This document shows, in pieces, positions 33,190 through 41,862 of a DNA stretch of 64,000 nucleotides (position 1 is its first letter; each line of letters opens with the position of its first letter). Below the pieces are notes generated by a model. It made no database searches, was not told where the DNA came from, and worked only from the letters and a program-made list of their open reading frames with translations. The DNA comes from Streptomyces sp. NBC_01428 (GTDB lineage Bacteria > Actinomycetota > Actinomycetes > Streptomycetales > Streptomycetaceae): the NCBI RefSeq assembly GCF_036231965.1, contig NZ_CP109499.1, positions 2,666,001 to 2,730,000 of the forward strand, read 5' to 3'. The position numbers and the translations under genes are program-made.

Positions 33190-33876
33190 TCAGCCCGCCG
33201 GTGGCCGTACGAGACCCTTCCCATAGGCGTAACGGACGGCTTGCGCACGGTCCTTGAGCCCCGTCTTGGCGAAGAGGTTGTTGATATGGGTCTTCACCGT
33301 GGCCGTGGACACATGGAGCGTCCGGGCGATCTCCTGGTTGCTGAGACCTTCGGCGATCAGCAGGAGCACCTCGGTCTCGCGCGACGTGAGCCCGTCCGGC
33401 GCCTCCGGCGGCGGGCCCGGCTCCGGTTGCGGATCCGACAGGCGCTCCAGCAGTCTTCGTTGCACGCTCGGCGACAGGCCCGCGTCCCCGGAGAGCACGC
33501 TCTCCACGGCCCGCACGATCTCGTCACCCCCGGCGTCCTTGGTGAGATAGCCGCGGGCTCCCGCTCTGAGTGCAGGGAACAGCGACTCGTCGTCGGCGTA
33601 CGTCGTCAGGACGACCACCTGCGTCCCAGGATGCTCGGACCGGATGCGCCGGGTCGCCTCGACCCCGTCGCAGCGCGGCATCCGCAGGTCCATCAGGACG
33701 ACGTCCGGAGCGAGCCTGGCCACCAGGTCCACCGCTTCGTTCCCGTCACCGGCCGCGCCGACGACCTCGATCCCGGGCAGTAGACCCAGCAGCATCACGA
33801 TGCCCTCACGCACGACCGTCTGGTCGTCCGCCACGACGACTCGGGCCGGCTTCCCGCCTTCCTCCCGCTCGGTCAT
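33190..33876 (-). CDS. NarL/LuxR-family response regulator
   Basis: The 228-aa protein has a receiver (VVVADDQTVVREG, phospho-Asp in VVLMDLRMPRCDG, Thr in VLTTY, Lys in YLTKDAG) and a C-terminal LuxR HTH (LTSRETEVLLLIAEGLSNQEIARTLHVSTATVKTHINNLFAKTGLKDRAQAV). Its ATG overlaps the stop of the histidine kinase gene (ATGA). It is last in the operon membrane protein - kinase - regulator. Confidence 0.95.
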   Translation of the reverse strand: MTEREEGGKPARVVVADDQTVVREGIVMLLGLLPGIEVVGAAGDGNEAVDLVARLAPDVVLMDLRMPRCDGVEATRRIRSEHPGTQVVVLTTYADDESLFPALRAGARGYLTKDAGGDEIVRAVESVLSGDAGLSPSVQRRLLERLSDPQPEPGPPPEAPDGLTSRETEVLLLIAEGLSNQEIARTLHVSTATVKTHINNLFAKTGLKDRAQAVRYAYGKGLVRPPAG

Positions 33877-35024
33877 ACGGGCACCCTCAACGTCACCACG
33901 AACCCCTCCTCGCCCGGGCCGGCCTCCAGCGAGCCGCCCAGCAACTCGGCACGCTCCCGCATGCCCAGCAGACCGTACCCGGCTCCCGAACCGCTGAGCT
34001 CGCCCGGCTTTCCTCCCGAGTCCCGCACATCCAGCGTCACTTCGTGCTCGCCGTAGTCCAGCCGGATGTGGACCTTGGCGCCCGGAGCGTGCTTGCGCAC
34101 GTTCGTCAGCGCTTCCTGGGCGACCCGGCGCACCGCCTGCGACGCCTCCGCCGGCAGCAACTGACGCTCGCCCGTCACCGTGACATCGGCGCGTTCATTG
34201 GTGGTGACTAGCTCGCCGAGAAAGTCCTCCACCGGAGACATCTCACCCCGGAGCGCCGAGAGCGCCTGCCGGGTTTCCGCGAGCCCCTCACGGGCCATGC
34301 CCCTGGCCGCCACGACTCGTTCCAGAACCGTCGCCTGGTCGGCACCTCTCTCGATCAGCAGCCGCGCCGCCTCGAGGTGCACCAGCTGCGCGGACAGGCT
34401 GTGCGCGAGCACGTCGTGGATCTCCCGGGCGATCCGGGCGCGCTCGGCGAGCGCCGCCGACTCCGCCTCGGCCACCCGTGCCGCACGCTCCTGGGCCAGC
34501 AGCCGCTGCGCACTCCCCCGCGCCTCCGCGTCGAGGCGCACGACGTACCCGGCGAGGGCCAGGCCGGCCGTGGTGGCCGCGGTCGTCAGCCAGGCGTCGT
34601 CGTTGACCGCCGCGAACGCGCACAGGGCCACAGCCGTGGCGGGCATCGCGTACGCGAGGGGCAGCCGTTCGATGGCATTGATGGCGCAGCCGCACAGCAG
34701 GACGAGAGACGCGATCCGGAACCCCACCCCCTGCCCCACCGTCGCGATCGTCAACAGAGCGGCGAGCAGCCCCAGGGAGGGCAGCAGGCGGTTCTCGAGC
34801 GTGGTCCGCCAGAAGGCCCAGGCGAGGAACCCGCACACCACGATGCCCACGGCACCTCCGGCGAGGGCCCATCCGTTCAGCTCGGTGTTCGTGAGGGTCG
34901 TCACGATGAGAATGCCGAGGGCGATGGAGCGGGTGACGCGGCCGAACACGCGGCGGGCCGTGTGCACGCCCTCTCGCGAGAGGGCCTCCCGGGAGGGCCA
35001 TCGTGTCCACGCGTTGTCGGTCAC
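33873..35024 (-). CDS. Sensor histidine kinase (HisKA_3/NarX type)
   Basis: The 383-aa protein has five or six hydrophobic N-terminal segments (about 30-165), a dimerisation helix with phospho-His in RARIAREIHDVLAHSLSAQLVHLEAA (about 193-218), and a HATPase with EALTNVRKHAPGA, DVRDSG and GAGYGLLGMRERAELLGG. The sensor is membrane-embedded with no large external loop, so it may sense an envelope or lipid-soluble signal. The GTG start overlaps the stop of the preceding membrane protein gene (GTGA), with AAGGAG 5 nt before it. Confidence 0.93.
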   Translation of the reverse strand: MTDNAWTRWPSREALSREGVHTARRVFGRVTRSIALGILIVTTLTNTELNGWALAGGAVGIVVCGFLAWAFWRTTLENRLLPSLGLLAALLTIATVGQGVGFRIASLVLLCGCAINAIERLPLAYAMPATAVALCAFAAVNDDAWLTTAATTAGLALAGYVVRLDAEARGSAQRLLAQERAARVAEAESAALAERARIAREIHDVLAHSLSAQLVHLEAARLLIERGADQATVLERVVAARGMAREGLAETRQALSALRGEMSPVEDFLGELVTTNERADVTVTGERQLLPAEASQAVRRVAQEALTNVRKHAPGAKVHIRLDYGEHEVTLDVRDSGGKPGELSGSGAGYGLLGMRERAELLGGSLEAGPGEEGFVVTLRVPV

Positions 35025-35548
35025 ACGCGCTCCTTCCACCGGGCCTGCGCCACGCCGTCACCGTACGCCGGGGCCTGTCCGTACGCAGTCGGCCGCAGGG
35101 ACTGCGCCCGCCACATCACCACTCCGGCACGAACCAGCAGGGTGGCCGCCAGCCCGAGCATCAATGCGGCGGAGTCCTGGTGCACGCCCAGCAGCGCGCC
35201 CAGGCCGAAGAGTCCACCACGCAGGCATATCCCGCCGATCCAGATGGCGCCGCTCGCCTTGGTGCTCTTGCTCCACAGAGTTCCGTCCGGCTCGGCCCAT
35301 ATTCGGGTCGTCCACGCCCAGCCGGCTCCGATCGCCAGCCCGATGACCAGCTCGGTGCCCAGCAGTACGGAGGCCTCGATCTGGTGATGCGGGTCGATCA
35401 GGCCGGGTTCGCGCAGGGCGATGAAGGCGAGAACGGCGGGCACGAGCCACCACCGCCGGTCCGTGCCGATACGAGTGGCCCGGAACTGGCGCGCGATCAC
35501 CAGGACGGCGACGGCGACGATCACGACTGCGTTCATGAGCCCGGACAT
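35021..35548 (-). CDS. Small multi-pass membrane protein (DUF1453/CcdC-like)
   Basis: The 175-aa protein has about four hydrophobic helices: NAVVIVAVAVLVIARQF, WLVPAVLAFIALREP, LLGTELVIGLAIGAGWAW and ICLRGGLFGLGALLGV...LMLGLAATLLVRAGVVMW. The pattern with a conserved R-Q-F and E-L-x-x-G-x-x-x-G fits DUF1453. It heads the two-component operon, 4-nt overlapped with the kinase, and may be an accessory sensor. GGAGG lies 7 nt before ATG 35548. Confidence 0.8.
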   Translation of the reverse strand: MSGLMNAVVIVAVAVLVIARQFRATRIGTDRRWWLVPAVLAFIALREPGLIDPHHQIEASVLLGTELVIGLAIGAGWAWTTRIWAEPDGTLWSKSTKASGAIWIGGICLRGGLFGLGALLGVHQDSAALMLGLAATLLVRAGVVMWRAQSLRPTAYGQAPAYGDGVAQARWKERV

Positions 35549-35749
35549 GCACGGCCTCCGTGGGCGAGGAGCGGATGTCGGCGGCGGGTGCTGCCGACAT
35601 CCACGACGCTACGGAAATCGCCTGCTCAGCAGATCGGAGCACAGGTGGATCGCGGGTGGATCCTCCATGCCCCCGCTCCTCCACCCACGGGTGGAGCCCA
35701 CGCCCCCGGCCAGCTCCCGGGCTGACCAAGGGCGTACTTCGCCCCCTCC

Positions 35750-35816
35750 GCCCCTACCCGTCCCATCCCTGGGGCTCCGGCCCCGGACCCCGCTCCTCAA
35801 TCGCCGGAGGGGCTGA
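35750..35816. repeat. Dispersed Streptomyces intergenic repeat
   Basis: The stretch CTGGGGCTCCGGCCCCGGAC then CCCGCTCCTCAATCGCCGGA and GGGGCTGAA is a sequence I recognise as recurring in intergenic regions of many Streptomyces genomes, often beside gene ends. GGGGCTCCGGCCCC forms a small hairpin. Only one copy is in this window, so recurrence rests on memory. Confidence 0.65.
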
Positions 35817-35896
35817 AATTCACGCCCGCACCCGGCACCCGACGAAAGGGACGCGCCCCGGCCAGTCGCTGCCCGCAGACGGCATCCGACGCGAGA

Positions 35897-36004
35897 GGCC
35901 GTGCCGGTACATCACATGCCCGTCGCCTACGCCCCGATCGAGCAGTTCCCGCCCCTCGACCCACGGCTGATCCAACGGCGACGGGCGGATGTACCGGCAC
36001 GGCC
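35897..36004. repeat. Long inverted repeat forming an extended hairpin
   Basis: The arm GGCCGTGCCGGTACATC (35897-35913) is perfectly complementary to 35988-36004. An inner arm GCCCGTCGCC (35918-35927) pairs with GGCGACGGGC (35977-35986). The stem is thus about 27 bp with a small asymmetric bulge (ACAT opposite G) and a 49-nt loop. It lies 49 nt after the parE stop. Confidence 0.85.
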
Positions 36005-36052
36005 CCGCCCCACCCACCAGACCCAGGCCGCACCGCCACCGCACCCGGAGGG

Positions 36053-38176
36053 CTACGCGTCGATGCGCGACCGGTCCAACGTCGCAGCCGAGCTGGAGAT
36101 GAACTCCTTGCGCGGAGCCACATCGTTCCCCATCAACAGGTCGAACACCTGCTCGGAAGCGTCCAGGTCGGAGATGTTGATCCGTCGCAGGGTCCGGTAC
36201 CGCGGATCCATCGTCGTCTCGGCCAGCTGATCGGCGTCCATCTCGCCGAGACCCTTGTACCGCTGGATCGAGTCCTTGTAGCGCACACCCTTGCGCTGGA
36301 ACTCCAGCAGCGTCTCCCGCAGCTCACGGTCCGAGTACGTGTAGACGTACTTGTCCTGCCCCTTCTTGGGCTGGCTGAGCTCGATCCGGTGCAGCGGCGG
36401 CACCGCAGCGAACACCCGCCCGGCCTCGACCATGGGCCGCATGTAACGCTGGAAGAGGGTCAGCAGCAGGATCCGGATGTGCGCGCCGTCCACATCGGCA
36501 TCGACGAGAAGGATGATCTTCCCGTACCGCGCCGCGTCGATGTCGAAGGTCCGGCCCGACCCGGCTCCTATGACCTGGATGATCGCGCCGCACTCGGCGT
36601 TCTTCAGCATGTCCGTGACGGACGCCTTCTGAACGTTGAGGATCTTGCCGCGGATCGGCAGCAGCGCCTGGAACTCGGAGGTCCGAGCCAGCTTCGCCGT
36701 ACCGAGCGCGGAGTCGCCCTCGACGATGAACAGCTCGCTGCGGCCCACGTCGTCGCTGCGGCAGTCTGCGAGCTTGGCGGGCAGCGAGGAGGACTCCAGG
36801 GCCGTCTTACGGCGCTGGGCGTCCTTGTGCTGACGGGCGGCGATCCGCGTGCGTGCGGCCGAGACGGCCTTCTCCATGACGACCCGAGCCTGGGCCGCGG
36901 CGTCACGCTTCGTGGTGGTCAGGAAAGCCTTGAGTTCCTTGCTCACGACATTCGTCACGATGCGACGGGCCGCCGAGGTCCCGAGGACCTCCTTGGTCTG
37001 CCCCTCGAACTGGGGTTCGGCAAGACGCACGGTGACGACGGCGGTGAGACCCTCCAGGGCGTCGTCCTTGACGATGTCGTCCTCGGCGACCCGGAGCATC
37101 TTCTTGGCCCGCAGGACCTCGTTCATCGTCTTGGCCACGGCCTGCTCGAAGCCGGCTACGTGGGTGCCGCCCTTCGGGGTGGCGATGATGTTCACGAAGG
37201 ACTTGAGGGTCGTGTCGTACCCCGTGCCCCAGCGCAGCGCGACGTCGACGCCGAGTTCGCGGGTGACCTCGGTCGGAGTCATCTGCCCGTGGTCGTCGAG
37301 GACGGGAACGGTCTCCTTGAAGGAGCCCTGCCCGGAGAAGCGGAGCACGTCGCAGACCGGCTTGTCACTGGCCAGGTACTCGCAGAACTCGCTGATTCCG
37401 CCGTCGAAGCGGAACGACTCCTCACCCTTGCTGCCGCCCTCACCGAGCCCGAACTCGTCACGGACGACGATGGTGAGCCCCGGGACCAGGAAAGCGGTCT
37501 GACGGGCACGCTGGTGGAGGTGGTCCAGGGAGAGCTTGGCGTCCTTGAGGAAGATCTGGCGGTCGGCCCAGTAGCGCACGCGCGTGCCGGTGCGGTTCTT
37601 CGGGATCCGCTTGACCTTGCGCAGCCCGGTCGTCGGGTCGAAGGCGGAGTCGGGCCCGTCGGCCTTGAAGGCTCCGGGGGTGCCGCGCCGGAAGCTCACC
37701 GCGTGCGTGTTGCCGCTGCGGTCCACCTCGACGTCCAGGCGGGCCGAGAGGGCGTTCACCACCGAGGCGCCCACGCCGTGCAGACCGCCGGAGGCCGCGT
37801 AGGAGCCGCCTCCGAACTTTCCACCGGCGTGGAGCTTGGTCATGACGACCTCGACGCCGGAGAGCCCCGTCTTGGGCTCCACGTCGACGGGGATGCCACG
37901 GCCGTTGTCCTTCACCTCGACGGAGCCGTCGTCGTGCAGGATCACGTCGATGTGGTCGCAGTAGCCCCCGAGGGCCTCGTCCACGGAGTTGTCGATGATC
38001 TCCCAGAGGCAGTGCATCAGGCCACGACTGTCGGTCGAGCCGATGTACATGCCAGGGCGCTTGCGGACGGCTTCGAGCCCCTCAAGGACGAGCAGGTGCC
38101 GCGCGGTGTAGTTGGAACCGTCCCGGTCTGCTCCGGTCAGCAGCGCTGTGGACGGCACGGACGTCTCGGCGGTCAC
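36053..38176 (-). CDS. parE: DNA topoisomerase IV subunit B
   Basis: The 707-aa protein is a GyrB/ParE ATPase subunit. The GHKL ATPase is at about 25-230 (EIIDNSVDEALGGY, DNGRGIPVD, SGGLHGVGASVVNALS), then the transducer domain. The TOPRIM domain has EGDSALGTAKLARTSEFQALLPIRGKILNV (about 480) and DADVDGAHIRILLL, ending with YKGLGEMDADQLAETTMDP. Lack of the long GyrB insert and partnership with the ParC in this window favour ParE. EGDSAxG reads EGDSALG rather than the common EGDSAGG. The start is GTG 38176 after GAGGAGC. Confidence 0.93.
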   Translation of the reverse strand: MTAETSVPSTALLTGADRDGSNYTARHLLVLEGLEAVRKRPGMYIGSTDSRGLMHCLWEIIDNSVDEALGGYCDHIDVILHDDGSVEVKDNGRGIPVDVEPKTGLSGVEVVMTKLHAGGKFGGGSYAASGGLHGVGASVVNALSARLDVEVDRSGNTHAVSFRRGTPGAFKADGPDSAFDPTTGLRKVKRIPKNRTGTRVRYWADRQIFLKDAKLSLDHLHQRARQTAFLVPGLTIVVRDEFGLGEGGSKGEESFRFDGGISEFCEYLASDKPVCDVLRFSGQGSFKETVPVLDDHGQMTPTEVTRELGVDVALRWGTGYDTTLKSFVNIIATPKGGTHVAGFEQAVAKTMNEVLRAKKMLRVAEDDIVKDDALEGLTAVVTVRLAEPQFEGQTKEVLGTSAARRIVTNVVSKELKAFLTTTKRDAAAQARVVMEKAVSAARTRIAARQHKDAQRRKTALESSSLPAKLADCRSDDVGRSELFIVEGDSALGTAKLARTSEFQALLPIRGKILNVQKASVTDMLKNAECGAIIQVIGAGSGRTFDIDAARYGKIILLVDADVDGAHIRILLLTLFQRYMRPMVEAGRVFAAVPPLHRIELSQPKKGQDKYVYTYSDRELRETLLEFQRKGVRYKDSIQRYKGLGEMDADQLAETTMDPRYRTLRRINISDLDASEQVFDLLMGNDVAPRKEFISSSAATLDRSRIDA

Positions 38177-38619
38177 GCGGTTCGCTCCTCGCTGAATTTC
38201 AGGTGGGACCCTTTTGGGTAAGGGCCCGGCTTCGGTTGCCGCTCAGAGGGTACCGAGGCCTGGTAGAGCCGTTGTAACGCCACCCTCGCACTAAACTCAC
38301 ACTAGTCCAGGGTCGTATGGGTGTTCGATCCCTCGATGGAGTGAAGTACATATCACGTTCCCTTCGAGGCATGAACCATTTAGGCTCCGGGCACGTCCTC
38401 ATGAACAACCGGCAACCCAGCCGGGAGGACAGACCCCCTGACAGACAGCGCGAACCCGTACAGACACGAAGACACGCAATACGGCTCATTCGCCGCCAAC
38501 CGGCAGCAGACAACCGTCTCGAAAGAAAATTTCGAGGAAAAGCCGCGAGCGGGAACGTTTTCGGCCTGGTTGGATGTTGACCCTGGTACGACAGCTCGTC
38601 GAGCTAGAGAAGAGGCGAC
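38177..38619. other. Divergent intergenic region parE / zinc-ribbon gene
   Basis: About 443 nt, comparatively AT-rich, with no supported gene. An inverted repeat CTCGAAA-GAAAA-TTTCGAG lies at 38518-38536. GGGAAC at about 38551-38556, followed 19 nt on by GTTG, resembles an ECF-sigma promoter for the plus-strand gene. Neither assignment is firm. Confidence 0.4.
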
Positions 38620-38850
38620 GTGACTACTGTTCTGACCCCCGCGAGCCCGCTGACGGCCGCTGACCGCTGCGACCGTTGCGGCGCCCAGGCATATCTGCGC
38701 GTCGTCCTCCTGAGCGGCGGAGAACTGCTCTTCTGCGCCCATCACGGTCGCAAGTTCGAGCCGGAACTCAAGAAGATCGCCGCTGAGATACAGGACGAGA
38801 CGGAGCGGCTCACGTCCGCTCCCGAAAGCGTCAACGACGAAGAACACTGA
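38620..38850 (+). CDS. Small zinc-ribbon protein (DUF7455 type)
   Basis: A 76-aa protein with CDRCGAQAYLRVVLLSGGELLFCAHHGRKF: a CxxC and a CxHH that should bind one zinc. An acidic helical tail follows. The DUF7455-like family is widely conserved in actinobacteria near the principal sigma factor gene. The function is unknown; the size and zinc fold suggest a nucleic-acid or RNA polymerase-associated role (inference). It starts at GTG 38620 after AGAAGAGG. Confidence 0.88.
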   Translation: MTTVLTPASPLTAADRCDRCGAQAYLRVVLLSGGELLFCAHHGRKFEPELKKIAAEIQDETERLTSAPESVNDEEH

Positions 38851-38893
38851 CCTTCGCATCAACGACGAGCGGGTGCCGGCGACAGGCCGGTGA

Positions 38894-38934
38894 GTGGGCG
38901 GTCGCTTCCTGGACTCCAGGGAGTGACCGCCCAC
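38894..38934. terminator. Bidirectional hairpin between zinc-ribbon gene and protease gene
   Basis: GTGGGCGGTC / GACCGCCCAC outer stem with inner CCTGG / CCAGG, between two convergent genes. Confidence 0.75.
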
Positions 38935-38959
38935 ACTCGTACCACGGCGCCTGAAGGCC

Positions 38960-39778
38960 TCAGTGAGCGGCTCCGAGCGCACGGGCGGCCTCGGACACCC
39001 GGGTGTACACGCCAGGGCTCCCAGGGCGCCCACAGCCGCTCCCCCAGGACACCAGGCCGATGAGACGACCCTGGGCGACGAGCGGCCCGCCGCTGTCCCC
39101 TTGGCAGGCGTCACGGCCGCCGCCCGGTTCACCGGCGCACACCATGGACGCGGCGTCGTACGTGCCGTCCGCACTGCCCGGGTACGCCCGCTTGCAGGCG
39201 TCGTCGGACAGGACGTGTACGTCCGCGGCCCGCAGGCTGCGCGCGTAGTCGCCGCCGCCGGTCGTGTCGCCCCAGCCGTAGACCTTGGCGGCCGTCCCGG
39301 CCTCGTAGGCAGAGTCTCCCGAGGGAGCCATGCGGATCACCGCGGCGGCCGGCAGCGGCTCCGAGAGCGTCAGCACGCCGAAGTCGCCGGAGTTCGTGTA
39401 GGTGTCATAGTGCGGATTGATCCAGATGTCGCGTACCGGGATCTCCTTTCCGTCACTGGCCAGCAGGTCCCCGCGGCCGGCGATGACCTTCAGATCGCGA
39501 GCCTGACGGGGTGGTGAGCCCAGCACGTCACTGCCCAGACAGTGGGCGGCGGTCAGGACGGTGGTCGGGCCGATGACCACCCCTCCGCAGAACTGTCCCG
39601 CGCGCGTACCTCCGAACCGGTCACGGCTGGACAGCGCGACCGTCCAGGGACTGTCGGAGATCTGGACCGGGTAGCTGCCGACGACGATGCTGTCGACCGC
39701 CGCCTGGGCGGGGGAGGTCAGCGGTATCACCGCTGCGGCGGCCGCAAGGGCCAGGACGGAGGCAAAGGGACGACGCAT
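38960..39778 (-). CDS. Secreted trypsin-like serine protease (S1 family)
   Basis: The 272-aa protein has a signal peptide ([26 protein letters not shown]). A short propeptide ends near SIVVGSYPV, where IVVG is the new N-terminus in place of IVGG. The catalytic triad is present: His in LTAAHC, Asp in [10 protein letters not shown] and Ser in GDSGGP. The Asp in [11 protein letters not shown] is at the trypsin S1 position, predicting cleavage after Lys/Arg. Cys pairs are typical. It is exported to the medium or wall. It is a single gene between hrdB and the zinc-ribbon gene. Confidence 0.93.
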   Translation of the reverse strand: MRRPFASVLALAAAAAVIPLTSPAQAAVDSIVVGSYPVQISDSPWTVALSSRDRFGGTRAGQFCGGVVIGPTTVLTAAHCLGSDVLGSPPRQARDLKVIAGRGDLLASDGKEIPVRDIWINPHYDTYTNSGDFGVLTLSEPLPAAAVIRMAPSGDSAYEAGTAAKVYGWGDTTGGGDYARSLRAADVHVLSDDACKRAYPGSADGTYDAASMVCAGEPGGGRDACQGDSGGPLVAQGRLIGLVSWGSGCGRPGSPGVYTRVSEAARALGAAH

Positions 39779-39855
39779 GCGCGCTCCTCACACTGGGATG
39801 ACCATGGAACACCCACAGTGATCCAGCGGACACGGGCACGCATGCCGCGCACACG

Positions 39856-39894
39856 CCGAGGGCCCGGCTCCCTTGCGGGAAACCGGGCCCTCGG
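39856..39894 (-). terminator. Hairpin terminator after hrdB
   Basis: CCGAGGGCCCGG / CCGGGCCCTCGG, 12 bp perfect with a 15-nt loop, 16 nt past the hrdB stop. Confidence 0.85.
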
Positions 39895-39910
39895 TGCGTA
39901 CGGCCGAGGC

Positions 39911-41446
39911 CTAGTCGAGGTAGTCGCGCAGCACCTGGGAACGCGACGGGTGACGCAGCTTCGACATGGTCTTGGACTCGATCTGGCGGATCCGCTCACG
40001 GGTCACGCCGTACACCTTGCCGATCTCGTCGAGGGTCTTCGGCTGACCGTCGGTGAGACCGAAGCGCATCGAGACGACGCCCGCCTCGCGCTCGGACAGG
40101 GTGTCGAGAACGGAGTGCAGCTGCTCCTGGAGGAGCGTGAAGCTGACCGCGTCGGCCGGGACGACGGCCTCGGAGTCCTCGATGAGGTCACCGAACTCGC
40201 TGTCACCGTCCTCGCCCAGAGGGGTGTGCAGCGAGATGGGCTCACGGCCGTACTTCTGGACCTCGATGACCTTCTCAGGGGTCATGTCCAGTTCCTTGGC
40301 CAGCTCCTCCGGAGTGGGCTCGCGGCCCAGGTCCTGGAGCATCTGGCGCTGCACGCGCGCGAGCTTGTTGATGACCTCGACCATGTGCACCGGGATACGG
40401 ATGGTGCGCGCCTGGTCGGCCATCGCGCGGGTGATCGCCTGACGGATCCACCAGGTGGCGTACGTGGAGAACTTGTAGCCCTTGGTGTAGTCGAACTTCT
40501 CGACCGCGCGGATCAGACCGAGGTTGCCCTCCTGGATGAGGTCCAGGAAGAGCATGCCGCGGCCGGTGTAGCGCTTGGCCAGGGAGACCACCAGGCGGAG
40601 GTTGGCCTCCAGGAGGTGGTTCTTGGCGCGGCGCCCGTCCTCGGCGATGATCTCCAGCTCGCGCTTGAGCTTGGGGGCGAGCTTGTCGGCGTTGGCCAGC
40701 TTGTCCTCGGCGAACAGACCGGCCTCGATGCGCTTGGCGAGCTCGACCTCCTGCTCGGCGTTGAGCAGCGGGACCTTGCCGATCTGCTTCAGGTAGTCCT
40801 TGACCGGGTCGGCGGTGGCACCGGCGGCGGCGACCTGCTGCGCGGGCGCGTCGTCCTCGTCCTCGTCGGACAGGACGAAGCCCTGGGCGCCGTCCTCGGT
40901 GGGCTCCTCGGTACCGGCCTTGGCCGGAGTCTCCTCGGTCGCCTCGTCGTCGCCGAGCTCGGCGTCGTCCTTCTTGGCGGTGGTCTTCTTGGCCGCGGTC
41001 TTCTTGGCGACCGTCTTCTTGGCGACGGCCTTCTTGGCCGTCGCCTTCTTGGCGGCAGTGGCCTTACCGGCGGACTCGTCCTCGGCCGGGTCGCCGGCGA
41101 GGCCGGCCGGAGCCGCGGTGGCGGTGGCCTTCTTGGCGGTCACCGTCTTCGCCGCCACCGTCTTGGTGGCGGTGCGCTTGGCCGGACTCTTCGCTGCGAC
41201 GCTCTTTCGGGTGCGCTTGGGCTCCGCGGCACTGACCATCAGCGTCACACCCTCTTCCTCGAGGATCTGGTTGAGGCTGCGCAGTACGTTCTTCCACTGA
41301 GTGGCCGGAATCTGGTCAGCTTCGAAGGCCCGACGCACGTCATCGCCGGCGATCTGCCCCTCAGCCTTTCCCCGCTCAATGAGCGCCATGACAGAGACGG
41401 ACTCGGCGATCTCCGGCGGGAGCGTACGGGATGTGCTGGCCGACAC
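39911..41446 (-). CDS. hrdB: Principal RNA polymerase sigma factor HrdB
   Basis: The 511-aa sigma-70 group 1 protein has the Streptomyces-specific N-terminal extension with a long Lys/Ala/Thr tract ([19 protein letters not shown], about 80-165) and acidic segment. Region 1.2 ([29 protein letters not shown]), region 2 ([60 protein letters not shown]), region 3 and region 4.2 ([20 protein letters not shown]) follow. GTG 41446 after AGAGG matches the usual HrdB N-terminus ([16 protein letters not shown]). It directs housekeeping transcription. Downstream of whiH and with its own long leader. Confidence 0.98.
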   Translation of the reverse strand: MSASTSRTLPPEIAESVSVMALIERGKAEGQIAGDDVRRAFEADQIPATQWKNVLRSLNQILEEEGVTLMVSAAEPKRTRKSVAAKSPAKRTATKTVAAKTVTAKKATATAAPAGLAGDPAEDESAGKATAAKKATAKKAVAKKTVAKKTAAKKTTAKKDDAELGDDEATEETPAKAGTEEPTEDGAQGFVLSDEDEDDAPAQQVAAAGATADPVKDYLKQIGKVPLLNAEQEVELAKRIEAGLFAEDKLANADKLAPKLKRELEIIAEDGRRAKNHLLEANLRLVVSLAKRYTGRGMLFLDLIQEGNLGLIRAVEKFDYTKGYKFSTYATWWIRQAITRAMADQARTIRIPVHMVEVINKLARVQRQMLQDLGREPTPEELAKELDMTPEKVIEVQKYGREPISLHTPLGEDGDSEFGDLIEDSEAVVPADAVSFTLLQEQLHSVLDTLSEREAGVVSMRFGLTDGQPKTLDEIGKVYGVTRERIRQIESKTMSKLRHPSRSQVLRDYLD

Positions 41447-41628
41447 GAACAACCTCTCGGAACGTTGGAAAACGGCTTCCGGCCCCGTCCACTGTGGACA
41501 GGAACCGACGACCGCCGACTTGGGGATGGGCCGACGGCGCGGGCGGGTGCCGGGGAGAGGGACAGCGCCATGAACGGCGTCTGTATTCCCTCCTCGACTA
41601 TCACCTCTTAGGTCATCGCGCTGCCCGG

Positions 41629-41681
41629 TTGAGCGTTACGCCCAATCTACGTGGCCCGAGTCACACCCCGTAAGCGCTCAA
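41629..41681 (-). promoter_or_regulatory. Probable hrdB promoter enclosed by an inverted repeat
   Basis: On the minus strand TAGATT (41649-41644) is a fair -10 hexamer, with transcription expected near 41636, giving a leader of about 190 nt before the GTG. The region is flanked by TTGAGCGTTACG (41629-41640) and CGTAAGCGCTCAA (41669-41681), complementary except for one extra G. Confidence 0.5.
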
Positions 41682-41735
41682 AAGAGGTCGGATACGGTCA
41701 GACCAGGTCAGTCCATGGTCCATCGCGCCGTCACA

Positions 41736-41784
41736 CCGTCGGGACCCTGCCGGATCGGGGAAGGATCCGGCAGGGTCCCGACGG
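41736..41784. terminator. 21-bp perfect hairpin between whiH and hrdB
   Basis: The arms at 41736-41756 and 41764-41784 (core GGGACCCTGCCGGATC / GATCCGGCAGGGTCCC) with a 7-nt loop lie 79 nt after the whiH stop. The hairpin isolates hrdB from whiH transcription. Confidence 0.9.
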
Positions 41785-41862
41785 TAGATGGAGATGGTTT
41801 CGCCGACCGATCGACGCCCCGGACACGCACACACCCCGGACCGCGTCACCCTCGGTGCGCGA

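Larger units (their letters stand above)
35549..36052. other. 504-nt intergenic region rich in repeats
   Basis: It lies between the parE stop (36053) and the start of the two-component operon. It contains a Streptomyces intergenic repeat (about 35750-35816) and a long inverted repeat (35897-36004), marked separately. The operon promoter must lie in 35549-35700. Short open frames across the repeats are not genes by codon use. Confidence 0.6.

Noticed and set aside
35797-36123. Small genes encoded on the minus strand across the intergenic repeats
   Set aside because: The frames run through inverted repeats and lack codon bias and ribosome sites; they overlap the end of parE in another frame.
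36053-38176. Gyrase B or an acquired aminocoumarin-resistant GyrB
   Set aside because: Together with the ParC in the same window and the absence of GyrB-specific features, it fits the housekeeping ParE. No antibiotic cluster is nearby.
41690-41720. DasR box near the hrdB promoter (CTGACCTGGTCTGACC-like)
   Set aside because: It lacks the central TCTAGA of the dre consensus and has the wrong spacing between half-sites.
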